The position numbers and the translations under genes were made by a program. A DNA stretch of 47,879 nt. Origin: Streptomyces odonnellii (GTDB lineage: Bacteria; Actinomycetota; Actinomycetes; Streptomycetales; Streptomycetaceae). The stretch is from NCBI RefSeq assembly GCF_000981895.1, contig NZ_LATD01000026.1:1-47879 (forward strand). Reading direction: 5' to 3'. How positions within the stretch are numbered: the first letter of the stretch is position 1; each line of letters opens with the position of its first letter. The notes beneath the pieces were generated by a model, which worked only from the letters and a program-made list of their open reading frames with translations, ran no database searches and was not told the origin of the DNA. Of this stretch, positions 34,690 through 42,688 are shown piece after piece.

Positions 34690-35412
34690 TCAGTTCCTCG
34701 TCTCGCCGCGCGCGAGATAGGCGTCCAGCGTCAGTGCGGGCGCGGTCCGTCCCGTCTGCCCGGCCGGCGTACGTACAGAAGCTCCCGGCGCCACTGCCGC
34801 GCTCACCTCCAGCCGGCCGATCCGCACGTGGACGACTCGCTCCGGCGTCCGTGAAGCCCGCCGCCCCACCCCGTTCGCCGCCGCGCCCCGCGCCACCGCT
34901 GTGTCGGCGTCGCGCGGCCGCGCACGAACCGGGGCGTCGGCCGCCGGAGCGACCGGGGCACGCGGTACGGTCCCGGCCCCGGGTGCCCGTACCGGACCGG
35001 GCACCGGGGGCACCGGCGCCCGCCCGGCCGCGCGCGGACCCTCCGTCGCCGAGGGCCGCGGTCCCGGAACCACGGTCGCCGAAGGCCGCAGCACCGGCCC
35101 GGCGTTCGGCGGAGGGACCACGGCCGGCCGCCCGGGCTCGCCGGGCCGCGCGGGCTCCGTCCGTACGACCGTGTGCCGGTCGGTCCGCACCTCGCGCTCC
35201 AGGCGCACCGACTCCACCGGCCCGAAGGCGGGTCGGGGCGCGGCCGGGATCAGCGCGGCCGGCTCGTCCGGCTCCGGCAGGCCCGTCCGTACCGCCTCGG
35301 GCCGCTCGTACGGACCCGGCAGCCGGGGCCGTACCCGCACCGCGTCCCCGGCGCCGCCCGCGGCGGACCCCGGTGCGTACCGGGCCAGCAGCCGGTCGAA
35401 GTAGTCAGCCAT
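34690..35412 (-). CDS. Pro/Arg-rich CIS-associated protein, function unknown
   Basis: 240 aa. An N-terminal MADYFDRLLARYAPG helix and a C-terminal VVHVRIGRLEVSAAV ... LTLDAYLARGE segment flank about 170 residues rich in Pro, Arg and Ala. The two end motifs are what I recognise as recurrent in proteins between the chaperone and cap genes of eCIS loci; no enzymatic domain is visible. Overlaps the chaperone gene by 8 bp. It might be an assembly factor bridging two partners through its short ends. Confidence 0.75.
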   Translation of the reverse strand: MADYFDRLLARYAPGSAAGGAGDAVRVRPRLPGPYERPEAVRTGLPEPDEPAALIPAAPRPAFGPVESVRLEREVRTDRHTVVRTEPARPGEPGRPAVVPPPNAGPVLRPSATVVPGPRPSATEGPRAAGRAPVPPVPGPVRAPGAGTVPRAPVAPAADAPVRARPRDADTAVARGAAANGVGRRASRTPERVVHVRIGRLEVSAAVAPGASVRTPAGQTGRTAPALTLDAYLARGETRN

Positions 35413-36148
35413 CCGCGCACAGCTCCAGGTAGTAGCGGCGCCGCAGCGGGCTGAGCGCCAGGATCTCCGGTTCGCTCCACCCGTAGGCGGAGGCCAGCAG
35501 ATGGACATCGAGCATCAAGTCCCGTGCCCAGCAGTCCAGTTCGGTCCACAGATACGAGGTGATGTCCAGCTCGGCCGGGGTGGCCGCGCCGCACTCGGGG
35601 CAGCGGACGTTCAGCGTCACATCGGCCGCCGGGTCGGCGTCCGCCGCCGCCTCGGCGAGGCGCCGCTCGATGCGCTCGGGCAGCAGTCCGGCCAGCCGGT
35701 CCGCCGGTACGGTCTCCCCGCCCCGTACGGCCGAGACCGTGCAGCGCTCCACCAGCAGTCGGCGGGCCTCGCCCGGATCCCGTACCGCTCCCGCCGCCGC
35801 GACATCCGCGACGGTGGGCAGCCGGAACTCGACCACCCACTCGCCCTCGGCCACCCGCAGCGGACCGGCCACGGCCGGCGGCCGGGCGGCGGCCAGTTGA
35901 GCCGCGTCGAGGTCGAACTCCATCGCCTCACCGCACGACGCGCACTCGGTACGGACCTGCATACGCTCGCCGAACAGCGCCCGGCGCAGCGCGAACAGGT
36001 CCGCCTCCCGCGCACCGACCGGCATCGACAGCAGCTCGTCGGCGCCGGCCCCCGGGCGGGCCGCCCGGTGCAGCAGCAGAGACCTCCCCGGACCGTGCTG
36101 GGCCAGGCCGGCCTCCCAGGTGGCGAGCAGCTCGGCCGGCCCGGTCAT
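35405..36148 (-). CDS. T4-type baseplate hub assembly chaperone
   Basis: 247 aa from the ATG at 36148. Opening LLATWEAGLAQHGPGRSLLL followed by ARPGAGADELLSMPVGAREA, LFALRRALFGERM and CASCGEAMEFDL match the T4-family baseplate hub assembly chaperone (gp26-like). Two Cys pairs (CASCGE and CPECGA) could bind zinc. The C-terminal DCWARDLMLDVHLLASAYGWSE and ILALSPLRRRYYLEL is also typical. The ATG overlaps the tube gene's stop as ATGA in the restored tube frame. Because of the frameshift in the tube gene, the damaged tube frame runs directly into this gene without a stop. Confidence 0.88.
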   Translation of the reverse strand: MTGPAELLATWEAGLAQHGPGRSLLLHRAARPGAGADELLSMPVGAREADLFALRRALFGERMQVRTECASCGEAMEFDLDAAQLAAARPPAVAGPLRVAEGEWVVEFRLPTVADVAAAGAVRDPGEARRLLVERCTVSAVRGGETVPADRLAGLLPERIERRLAEAAADADPAADVTLNVRCPECGAATPAELDITSYLWTELDCWARDLMLDVHLLASAYGWSEPEILALSPLRRRYYLELCADG

Positions 36149-36667
36149 GCCGGATGGGTGAACGAGGGCTCGACCGGTTCCTCCACCTCGTAGTCGCGCT
36201 CCCAGCCCTCGCATTCGAGCTTGACGCTCTGGATGGCGACCGCGTTGGCGTTGGCGTCCAGCTCGCCGAGGACCTGGTACTCGCTCACCCAGGCGCGGTA
36301 CATTGTGCGAGACGGCCACCTGTCCGGCCTCGTTGAGGACCTGGATGATGATGTCCTTGCGGAAGTCCCGCAGCGAGACCTCCGCGCCTAGCCCGGCACC
36401 GACCTGCCAGACCTTGTTGGCCCAGCGGTCGAACTCCGGGTCGTGGGTGACCCCGCGTTCGAGGGTCACGCCTTCGAACTCGGAGCGGCCCGGCGATTTC
36501 CGCGGTGAACTCGGATCTCCCCCATGGCGGTGCTTGACCACTTCGGTGGTGCGCTTCAGAGGACTGATCTTGCTGATGCCCGCGACCGTCCGACCGTCCC
36601 ACAGGACCAGGAACTTGAAATTCTTGTAGGGGTCGAAGCGATGGGCATTGACCTGGAACTCGGCCAT
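36145..36667 (-). pseudogene. cis1: inner tube protein gene with a frameshift
   Basis: The first 122 codons give a clear CIS/phage inner-tube protein: FQVNAHRFDPYKNFKFLVLW, GISKISPLKRTTEVV, GGDPSSPRKSPGRSEFEGVT, WANKVWQVG and DIIIQVLNEAGQVAVS. After codon 122 (AAT, 36304-36302) the frame is lost. One extra base (or, as family comparison suggests, two missing) lies at 36301. In the other frame the normal tube ending follows from 36300: YRAWVSEYQVLGELDANANA, then IQSVKLECEGWERDYEVEEP, to a TGA at 36147-36145 that overlaps the chaperone ATG. No slippery heptamer was seen at the site, so programmed shifting is unlikely. It is the only tube gene in the cluster; the ATG at 36667 has AAGGA upstream. 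It may be a true null mutation or a sequencing/assembly error. Confidence 0.9.
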
Positions 36668-36695
36668 CGTTTTCCTTCGTGTTCCTTTGCCTTGG

Positions 36696-38546
36696 TTAAG
36701 AGAGGGAGAGTTCTCCGGCCACCTGCTGGATGGTGACGATCACGAACTCCGCGGGCCGCACTGGCGCGATACCGACCACGACATTGACCACTCCGCGGTC
36801 GATATCCGCCCGGGTGGTGGTGTCCTTGTCGCACTTGACGAAGTACGCCTCGCGCGGGGTGCCGCCCTGGAAGGCGCCCTGCCGGAAGAGATCATTCAGA
36901 TACGCCGACGCCTTGAGCCGGATCTGGAGCCAGAGCTGCTCGTTGTTGGGCTCGAACACGACCCACTGGAGGCCGCGGTGGAGGCTCTCCTCGACATGCA
37001 GCGCGAGCCGCCGCACCGGTACGTACTTCCACTCGCTGTCGAGCGCGTCCGCGCCCTCCAGGGTGCGCGAGCCCCAGATCAGCGGGCCGACCACCGGGAA
37101 GGTGCGCAGACAGTTCACGCCCAGCGGGTTGAGCAGGCCGTTCTCCCGGTCGGTGAGCTTGACCGTCAGCGACCGCACCCCGGCGAGCCGCGCCTCGGTC
37201 CCGGCCGGTGCCTTCCATACCCCGCGCTCCGCGTCGGTACGGGCGATCACCCCGGCGACGGCACCGGACGGCGGGAAGGAGCGCAGCCGTCCGGTGAGCG
37301 GGTCGGTGAGCTGGAGATGCGGGAAGTACAGGCCCGCGTGATTGCTGCGTACGGCGTCGAACGTGCCGATCCCGGCGCGCGCGGCGTCCACCCCGCCCCA
37401 GGCCGAGGGCGAGTCCACGAGCAGGAAGATCCGCCGCTCGCGGCAGAGCTGCTCGGCCGCGGACAGGACGGTGACCATGTCCTCGGTGGACTCGTACGCC
37501 GAAAGCTCGGGCAGCGTCAGCAGATTGACGTCGTCCATGTCGCGCAGCGCCTGGAGCCCGGTCTTGGCGGCCTCGCTGCCGATCAGATCGCGCGGTCCCG
37601 GCGGGTCGCCGTCCTTGCCGCCCTTCAGCGGGAAGACGGGCGGGTTGACCGAGGCCTCCAGCCCCAGGTCGTTGGCGCACTCGCCGACGAAGCGCACCAC
37701 GTCGTCCGGGTCGAGGGACCCGGCCACGACCTGGAGACGCCGGCCGAAGGCGGTGACCTCGGCGCCCGCGTAGGTGTGCTTGCCGGGCGCGTCGGGCAGC
37801 GAGCGCAGCTTGCGCTCCAGCAGCAGCGCCAGTTCGGTGACGCTCCCGGGTGCTTCGCCGTCATGGTCGGGCTCGTGGAGGGTGAACTCCCGCTCCACAT
37901 CGCCGATCTTGACCTTCAGCTCGACATCGAGATCGGGCAGCTCGGCCGAGAAGGGCTTGGAGACCGTCCCGGACGGGTCGGGCCGCCCCTCGTCCAGGGC
38001 CTTCACCCGTACGAGAGAGGAACCCGCGTTGACGACCGTCTCCACGAAACGGCCGTGGCCGGCGCTCATCGACAGTCCGGTGAAGGACTCGCGGGCACCG
38101 CCGCGCGCGTCGAGGATCCGCAGGTTGAACGTCTTGTCGGGGGTGGGCGTGTCGTGGTCGACGGCCACCCGCAGCCGTGAGCCCCAGACGCCGGGCTCCT
38201 TGGCGCGTACCTCCAGCACCGGGCACTCGCTGTGCCCCTCGGTGGAGTCGAGCGTGACACAGGCCTCCTCGCCGGTGCCCGCCCTGGCCACCCGGACGAT
38301 CACGGCGACCGTGCCGCCGTTGCCGAAGAACTGGTGCACGGCGTACGAGACCGCGCTCTGCGAGGTGAGCCCGCCGAAGCGGCGCTCGAACTCGGCGAAA
38401 CTGCTGATCCGGACCGGCTCATTGAGCGGACCCCGGCGGGTGTGCCCCACGAACGCGGTCACCGACGTGGTGACCGAGGCGATGGTCCGGATGCCGCTGG
38501 GAAGCTCTTCGATGTAAACGCCGGGATAGCTCATATGCGTCGGCAT
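36696..38546 (-). CDS. cis2: contractile sheath protein
   Basis: 616 aa. First gene of the CIS cluster. N-terminal SYPGVYIEELPSGIRTIASV with TSVTAFVGHTRRGPLNEPVR, the usual sheath opening; AVSYAVHQFFGNGGTVAVIV; C-terminal GNPL-like segment LLNPLGVNCLRTFPVVGPLI, SLHRGLQWVVFEPNNEQLW and the final GIAPVRPAEFVIVTIQQ, which carries the strand used for sheath subunit linkage. Length is normal for eCIS sheaths with an extended outer domain. The ATG at 38546 has GGAGGGG 4 bases upstream; an ATG four codons later is less well placed. Ends in TAA 28 bp before the tube gene. Confidence 0.95.
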   Translation of the reverse strand: MPTHMSYPGVYIEELPSGIRTIASVTTSVTAFVGHTRRGPLNEPVRISSFAEFERRFGGLTSQSAVSYAVHQFFGNGGTVAVIVRVARAGTGEEACVTLDSTEGHSECPVLEVRAKEPGVWGSRLRVAVDHDTPTPDKTFNLRILDARGGARESFTGLSMSAGHGRFVETVVNAGSSLVRVKALDEGRPDPSGTVSKPFSAELPDLDVELKVKIGDVEREFTLHEPDHDGEAPGSVTELALLLERKLRSLPDAPGKHTYAGAEVTAFGRRLQVVAGSLDPDDVVRFVGECANDLGLEASVNPPVFPLKGGKDGDPPGPRDLIGSEAAKTGLQALRDMDDVNLLTLPELSAYESTEDMVTVLSAAEQLCRERRIFLLVDSPSAWGGVDAARAGIGTFDAVRSNHAGLYFPHLQLTDPLTGRLRSFPPSGAVAGVIARTDAERGVWKAPAGTEARLAGVRSLTVKLTDRENGLLNPLGVNCLRTFPVVGPLIWGSRTLEGADALDSEWKYVPVRRLALHVEESLHRGLQWVVFEPNNEQLWLQIRLKASAYLNDLFRQGAFQGGTPREAYFVKCDKDTTTRADIDRGVVNVVVGIAPVRPAEFVIVTIQQVAGELSLS

Positions 38547-38680
38547 TCCCCCTCCATTCCCTTCGCGCACCAAGAGATGAGGAGAGGAGGTGAAGAAAGA
38601 GCGTCGATGCCGCGAGTTCGCATAAACGTTCTCGGTTTTCCCCCGGTCACACACCCCGTGCGATATCGGTCTCGCACAGC

Positions 38681-38696
38681 CATCCGTATGCGGATG
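38681..38696. promoter_or_regulatory. palindrome upstream of the sheath gene, operator candidate
   Basis: CATCCG-TATG-CGGATG is a perfect 6-bp inverted repeat with a 4-bp spacer, about 135 bp before the sheath start codon. It could be a regulator binding site for the CIS operon. No regulator gene lies next to it, so the partner is unknown. Confidence 0.4.
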
Positions 38697-38939
38697 CACA
38701 GACGAACGGCGCACGCGCTTGTGGTTCTTGTTGCATCAGTGCCACTGGCGAGTGTGGTTCCGCCCCAAGAGATGGTCAAGGCGTCGATCCGGTCAATGGG
38801 TGATCATTTGACTGTGACGCTCTTCCGGGCAATGGGGCGTGGTCAGAGCGATGACCGGGGATGAATATGGAGAACGGTTCACGATCGCTTCACAGGAAAA
38901 TTCGATTAAGTGCGGCAAACAAGCCGAATGGATTTTCCC

Positions 38940-38966
38940 CCGGCGCGCCGCCTTGCGAAGCGCCGG
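38940..38966. terminator. inverted repeat downstream of the ctaD-linked gene
   Basis: CCGGCGC (38940-38946) pairs with GCGCCGG (38960-38966) over a 13-base loop, 42 bp behind the stop of the 115-aa gene. It is a reasonable terminator for the ctaD unit, which reads in the same direction as the CIS genes. There is no U-tract. Confidence 0.4.
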
Positions 38967-39008
38967 TCCGTGTCCGGGGCCGTCCGGGGCAACGGAATCG
39001 ATCAACGC

Positions 39009-39356
39009 TCATCGGGCGAGGTAAGTGACCGCGGTGCAGGCGCCGCTCGCCGCGCCCACCGCCACAACTGCCGCCGCCACACAGCGCGTTCGCAGCGTCC
39101 GGTAGCGCTCCGTGTACTCGCCGCGCAGCTCGGCGGCGCGCTCCGAGATACGGACGAGCATCGCCCGGGAGGCCGCCAGCCGGTCCGCGATGTAGGCGCG
39201 CTCCACATCCTCGCGCTGGGCCGTGGTGAGCCAGGGAAGCTGCTCGCAGAAGCGTGCTGCCCGGCCGCGCGCGTCCTCGATCTCGGCGTTCCACAGCAGA
39301 TACCCCTCCAGCCGGACCAGTCCGGGCGCGCCGGCGCTGTTCTCGTCACGCTCCAC
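39009..39356 (-). CDS. small membrane-anchored protein linked to ctaD, function unknown
   Basis: 115 aa. A helical, charged body (LVRLEGYLLWNAEIEDARGR, REDVERAYIADRLAASRAML, AAELRGEYTERYRTL) is followed by one C-terminal membrane helix (CVAAAVVAVGAASGACTAVT). I do not recognise a named domain. It starts with GTG at 39356, with GAGGAGGT 4 bases upstream, and follows ctaD by 27 bp, so it should be co-transcribed. A role in oxidase assembly or stability is possible, but only position supports it. Confidence 0.8.
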   Translation of the reverse strand: MERDENSAGAPGLVRLEGYLLWNAEIEDARGRAARFCEQLPWLTTAQREDVERAYIADRLAASRAMLVRISERAAELRGEYTERYRTLRTRCVAAAVVAVGAASGACTAVTYLAR

Positions 39357-39383
39357 GCGTACCTCCTCGTTCCGGGACGGCGC

Positions 39384-41117
39384 TCACTCCGGCCTGTCCC
39401 CGGGCGGCGCCGCGGTGGTGGTGCCGGTGCGGCGGTTCATGGCCTCGTCGAGCGACCGGATGGCGGGGTAGTGCAGATCGAACGCGGGGGATTCCGAGCG
39501 GATCCTCGGCAGGGTGAGGAAGTTGTGCCTCGGTGGCGGGCAGGACGTCGCCCACTCCAGCGAACGCCCGTAGCCCCAGGGGTCGTCCTCCTCGACCTTC
39601 TTGCCGTACTTCGCGGTCTTCCAGACGTTGTAGAAGAACGGCAGCATCGACAGCCCGAGCACGAACGAGGAGATGGAGGACACGGTGTTGAGTGTGGTGA
39701 AGCCGTCGGAGGCGAGATAGTCCGCGTACCGGCGCGGCATCCCGGTGACGCCCAGCCAGTGCTGCACCAGGAAGGTGCCGTGGAAGCCGACGAAGAGCGT
39801 CCAGAAGGTCATCTTCCCCAGCCGCTCGTCCAGCATCTTGCCGGTGAACTTCGGCCACCAGAAGTGGAATCCGGCGAACATCGCGAACACCACGGTCCCG
39901 AAGACGACGTAGTGGAAGTGCGCCACCACGAAGTACGAGTCGGAGACGTGGAAGTCCAGCGGGGGCGAGGCCAGCAGGACGCCCGTGAGCCCGCCGAAGA
40001 GGAAGGTGACGAGGAAGCCGATCGACCAGAGCATCGGTGTCTCGACGGAGATCGAGCCGTGCCACATCGTGCCGATCCAGTTGAAGAACTTCACCCCGGT
40101 CGGCACGGCGATCAGGAACGACATGAACGAGAAGAACGGCAGCAGCACACCGCCGGTCACGAACATGTGGTGCGCCCACACCGTGATGGACAGCCCCGCG
40201 ATCGCGATGGTGGCGCCCACCAGTCCGATGTAGCCGAAGACCGGCTTGCGGCTGAAGACCGGCAGGATCTCGGTCACGATGCCGAAGAACGGCAGCGCGA
40301 TGATGTACACCTCCGGGTGCCCGAAGAACCAGAAGAGGTGCTGCCACAGCAGCGCGCCTCCGTTGGCCGGGTCAAAGGCGTGCGCGCCGAACTTGCGGTC
40401 GGCCTCCAGCGCGAGCAGCGCGGCGGCCAGCACCGGGAAGGCGAACAGCACCAGTACGGCGGTCAGCAGCACATTCCAGGTGAAGATCGGCATTCGGAAC
40501 ACCGTCATACCGGGTGCCCGCATACAGATGATCGTCGCGATGAAGTTGACGGAACCGAGGATCGTGCCGAAGCCGGACAGCACCAGCCCCATGATCCACA
40601 GGTCCCCGCCGACACCGGGCGAGTGGACCCCGTCGGTGAGCGGGGAGTACGCGAACCAGCCGAAGTCGGCGGCGCCGTTGGGGGTGACGAAGCCCCCGAG
40701 CACGATGAGGCCGCCGAAGAGATAGAGCCAGTACGCCAGGATGTTCAGCCGGGGGAAGGCCACATCGGGCGCCCCGATCTGGAGCGGCATGATCCAGTTG
40801 GTGAATCCCGCGAAGAGCGGTGTCGCGAACAGCAGCAGCATGATCGTGCCATGCATGGTGAACGCCTGGTTGAACTGCTCGTGCGAGATGATCTGGATGC
40901 CGGGCCTGGCGAGTTCGGCACGCATGAAGAGCGCCAGCGCGCCCCCCACGATGAAGAATCCGAACGAGGTGATCAGATAGAGCGTGCCGATCGTCTTGTG
41001 GTCGGTGGTGGTCAGCCAGCCGACGATGACACGGCCCGGCTGCTTGCGCCGTACCGGCACCTCGTTCTCATAGGAGTCCTCGGCCTCGGCCGGCTCTTCG
41101 GTGCCTGTGGTCGTCAC
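39384..41117 (-). CDS. ctaD: cytochrome c oxidase subunit I
   Basis: 577 aa, integral membrane heme-copper oxidase core with about twelve helices. The first low-spin heme His is in [12 protein letters not shown]; CuB ligands are in [17 protein letters not shown] (with the cross-linked Tyr) and in [11 protein letters not shown]; the last heme ligands are in [11 protein letters not shown]. The K-channel region [15 protein letters not shown] is present. The GTG at 41117 has GGAGGA 9 bases upstream and gives a hydrophilic N-terminus ([16 protein letters not shown]). Subunits II and III (ctaC, ctaE) are not in the window, so this appears to be an extra, orphan copy. Confidence 0.95.
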   Translation of the reverse strand: MTTTGTEEPAEAEDSYENEVPVRRKQPGRVIVGWLTTTDHKTIGTLYLITSFGFFIVGGALALFMRAELARPGIQIISHEQFNQAFTMHGTIMLLLFATPLFAGFTNWIMPLQIGAPDVAFPRLNILAYWLYLFGGLIVLGGFVTPNGAADFGWFAYSPLTDGVHSPGVGGDLWIMGLVLSGFGTILGSVNFIATIICMRAPGMTVFRMPIFTWNVLLTAVLVLFAFPVLAAALLALEADRKFGAHAFDPANGGALLWQHLFWFFGHPEVYIIALPFFGIVTEILPVFSRKPVFGYIGLVGATIAIAGLSITVWAHHMFVTGGVLLPFFSFMSFLIAVPTGVKFFNWIGTMWHGSISVETPMLWSIGFLVTFLFGGLTGVLLASPPLDFHVSDSYFVVAHFHYVVFGTVVFAMFAGFHFWWPKFTGKMLDERLGKMTFWTLFVGFHGTFLVQHWLGVTGMPRRYADYLASDGFTTLNTVSSISSFVLGLSMLPFFYNVWKTAKYGKKVEEDDPWGYGRSLEWATSCPPPRHNFLTLPRIRSESPAFDLHYPAIRSLDEAMNRRTGTTTAAPPGDRPE

Positions 41118-41451
41118 TGCGAACGTTCCTCCGGTCAACGCCTGGGGTGGGGTCGGCAAGCAGCATGGCGCCGCTTTCCCCGGCGTGGCGCGACCGGTTC
41201 GTCCCCGGCGCGTCGTGCGGACCGTGTCCGTACGCCTCGGAGGTGCGGTGTTTCCGGGGGCCCGTGGCAGAGCCGGTCACCGGCCCGGGGCTCCCTGCCG
41301 TCAGCCGCGGCGCGCAACATTCACCCGATGGAGTGGATGCGTGGGTGCTGTCCGGTCGTGTTGTGTCCGCGAGAGAGTGTGCGGTGTCGGTCGGCGTGTC
41401 GGCCCGCCGCGGCGTGGGCCGTGCTGGACGCCCGGCCCGGCCCGGCGCGTA
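41118..41451. other. 334-bp leader upstream of ctaD, no gene seen
   Basis: Between the ctaD start and the stop of the Trypco1 gene I find no coding region with a good start and codon pattern. It contains an odd palindrome GCCGGT-C-ACCGGC (41272-41284), which could form a hairpin in the ctaD leader transcript. A ctaD promoter is expected here but could not be placed. Confidence 0.5.
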
Positions 41452-41781
41452 TTACGCCGGCCGGTCGGTGTGCCACTCCAGATGGACGGTGAAATTCGCC
41501 TCGGTGGCCGCCTTCGCCACCACCACTCCCGCCTCCGCGGTCAGTTTGACCCCGAAGTCCACGGCGACCGTGTCCGGCGGGTGCGCCAGATCGCGTACCC
41601 GCTCCACCATCGCGTTGAGCGCGGGCCGCACCAGGTCCAGGGCCTCCTGAAGGGTGTCGGCGACCGCTCCCACCTGCGCGCCCCCGCGGCCCGCCCGGGA
41701 GATACCGCCGCCCTCGCCCTCGGCGATCTCCAGCGGGACCGACGTCCCGTCCGCGAGCCGCAGTTCCCCCACATACGGCAT
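41452..41781 (-). CDS. Trypco1-domain (CU044_2847-type) protein
   Basis: 109 aa. The whole protein matches the trypsin-co-occurring domain 1 pattern: LADGTSVPLEIAEGEGG, a middle region DTLQEALDLVRPALNAMVER, and the C-terminal VAVDFGVKLTAEAGVVVAKA then TEANFTVHLEW. Such domains accompany trypsin-like peptidases and NTPase-containing conflict systems in actinobacteria, where they are thought to act as small adaptors or sensors. Here no peptidase or NTPase gene stands next to it. The ATG at 41781 has GAGGAG at 7 bases. The 121 bp between it and the marR stop holds a weak hairpin only. Confidence 0.82.
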   Translation of the reverse strand: MPYVGELRLADGTSVPLEIAEGEGGGISRAGRGGAQVGAVADTLQEALDLVRPALNAMVERVRDLAHPPDTVAVDFGVKLTAEAGVVVAKAATEANFTVHLEWHTDRPA

Positions 41782-41902
41782 GGCAACTCCTCGCTGACTC
41801 GGCCCGGCGGTCGGCCGGTTCCGTAAGGATCCGGCGAAATGACCCCGAAATCAATGGAGTTGCCACACGGTCGCCCTCGGTACGGTGTGCCCGCCCCCGG
41901 TG

Positions 41903-42409
41903 TCAGTCGACCAGGCTGCCCAGCCGCCCTTCGAGCAGTACGAGCAACTCGCCCAGACCGTCGGCGAGCTGGGCCTGGCTCCGGGCGCCGAGGCCTTCCA
42001 GCAGGGCCGCCTCGTACCGCAGTTGCTCGGGCAGCAGCCGGTCGAGCAGCGTGCGGCCGTCGGCGGTCAGGGAGAGATGCGCGACCCGGCGGTCCCGTTC
42101 GTCGAGCCGTCGGGTGAGCAGGCCCCGGCCCTCCAACTGCCGCAGCCGCTTGGTCACGGCGGCTCCGGAGGCGAAGGTCTCGCGTGCGATACGTCCGGGT
42201 GTCAGCTCCCGGTCCGTACGCCGCAGGGCGCCCAGGATGTCGAACTCCGGCCTGGTCAGGCCCTCCCGCCGCAGGGGCGCGTCGGCGGCCTGCTGGAGCA
42301 GTGCGAAACAGCGGTTGAGCCGCCCGATCACCGCGATCGGCGCCAGCTCAAGTCCGGGCAGTACCTGCTCCCACTGCCGTATCACCCCTGCGACGACATC
42401 CTCGGCCAC
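41903..42409 (-). CDS. MarR-family transcriptional regulator
   Basis: 168 aa. Winged-helix protein of the MarR family: RLNRCFALLQQAADAPLRRE (dimer helix), LTRPEFDILGALRRT, recognition helix region FASGAAVTKRLRQLEGRGLL and wing LDERDRRVAHLSLTADGRTL, then C-terminal dimerisation helices. Starts with GTG at 42409 with GAGGAG 7 bases upstream. It is divergent from the SPW-repeat gene with a 279-bp spacer, so it may regulate itself and that gene; a palindrome for it was not found with certainty. The ligand is unknown. Confidence 0.92.
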   Translation of the reverse strand: MAEDVVAGVIRQWEQVLPGLELAPIAVIGRLNRCFALLQQAADAPLRREGLTRPEFDILGALRRTDRELTPGRIARETFASGAAVTKRLRQLEGRGLLTRRLDERDRRVAHLSLTADGRTLLDRLLPEQLRYEAALLEGLGARSQAQLADGLGELLVLLEGRLGSLVD

Positions 42410-42688
42410 CTGTGCGCTCCTCTGGTCCTGTCAGGGGCATGGTTCCGGTCAGAGGCCGATTCTGCCCAGCCGGAGGCCGGTCCATGGCGCGCCCGGCCAG
42501 GCAATACCGGGCTCTGTATACGGTCCTCGGCGGCCCGAAATGGAAGCGCGGAATTTTACCAGCGAAGTGCATTCCGCGCCCAAGATGCCTGCGCTACACA
42601 AAAACCGACAAAGCGCGCAAAATAGATAGGGCGCGACTCGGCGTCGCGCATCGCGGTCGGACTTGCGCGAACGAAGGAGGCGAGTCGT
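42410..42688. promoter_or_regulatory. divergent marR / SPW-protein promoter region
   Basis: 279 bp containing an A/T-richer patch (about 42540-42630) before the SPW gene, with CAAAATAGATAG as a possible -10 region. No gene is seen in it. Confidence 0.45.

Larger units (their letters stand above)
8613..38546 (-). other. contractile injection system (eCIS-type) gene cluster
   Basis: Twenty genes on the minus strand run from the sheath gene (start 38546) to the amidase (end 8613). Most neighbours overlap or are a few bases apart, so one long operon is likely. Spaces larger than 60 bp occur before the PAAR-like gene and in the 141 bp at 11104-11244. The set contains tube, sheath, cap, AAA+ ATPase, LysM, hub, spike, tip, gp25 and baseplate-J parts, plus a DUF4157 protein, which is the hallmark of extracellular-type CIS loci rather than phage or T6SS. 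No head, portal, terminase or integrase gene is present, which argues against a prophage. I recognise no receptor-binding fibre gene of the Afp13 kind and no separate tape-measure gene. In Streptomyces such particles are known to be cytoplasmic and tied to cell death and development; that role here is inference. Confidence 0.93.
38547..39008. promoter_or_regulatory. leader and promoter region of the CIS cluster, no gene seen
   Basis: 462 bp with a lower G+C than its surroundings, especially 38780-38940. It must contain the promoter for the minus-strand CIS genes. Seen in it are the palindrome at 38681-38696, an inverted repeat at 38940-38966 near the end of the 115-aa gene, and a GA-rich tract (38574-38600) close to the sheath start. 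TTGACC-like hexamers occur on the minus strand near 38786 and 38804, but I could not match them with convincing -10 boxes. Short open frames here show no coding features. Confidence 0.6.

Noticed and set aside
36295..36310. Programmed ribosomal frameshifting in the tube gene.
   Set aside because: There is no slippery heptamer or obvious stimulatory structure at the site, and tube genes of this type are not known to use it.
35405..36667. A single 420-codon open frame that could be read as a natural tube-chaperone fusion.
   Set aside because: Codons 123-173 of that frame are Arg/Gly/Pro-rich nonsense, while the other frame restores the conserved tube ending and an ATGA junction. It is a frameshift product, not a designed fusion.
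8613..38546. Contractile-tail prophage.
   Set aside because: No capsid, terminase, portal, integrase or lysis-regulation genes; DUF4157, DUF4255, AAA+ ATPase and DUF6519 genes mark an eCIS-type system.
8613..38546. Type VI secretion system.
   Set aside because: No membrane complex (TssJLM) or Hcp/ClpV genes; hub and spike are separate, and the ATPase is of the Afp15 type.
38793..39005. Possible 70-codon minus-strand gene before the sheath gene.
   Set aside because: No ribosome-binding site or codon bias, no recognisable sequence, and it spans an inverted repeat behind the preceding gene.
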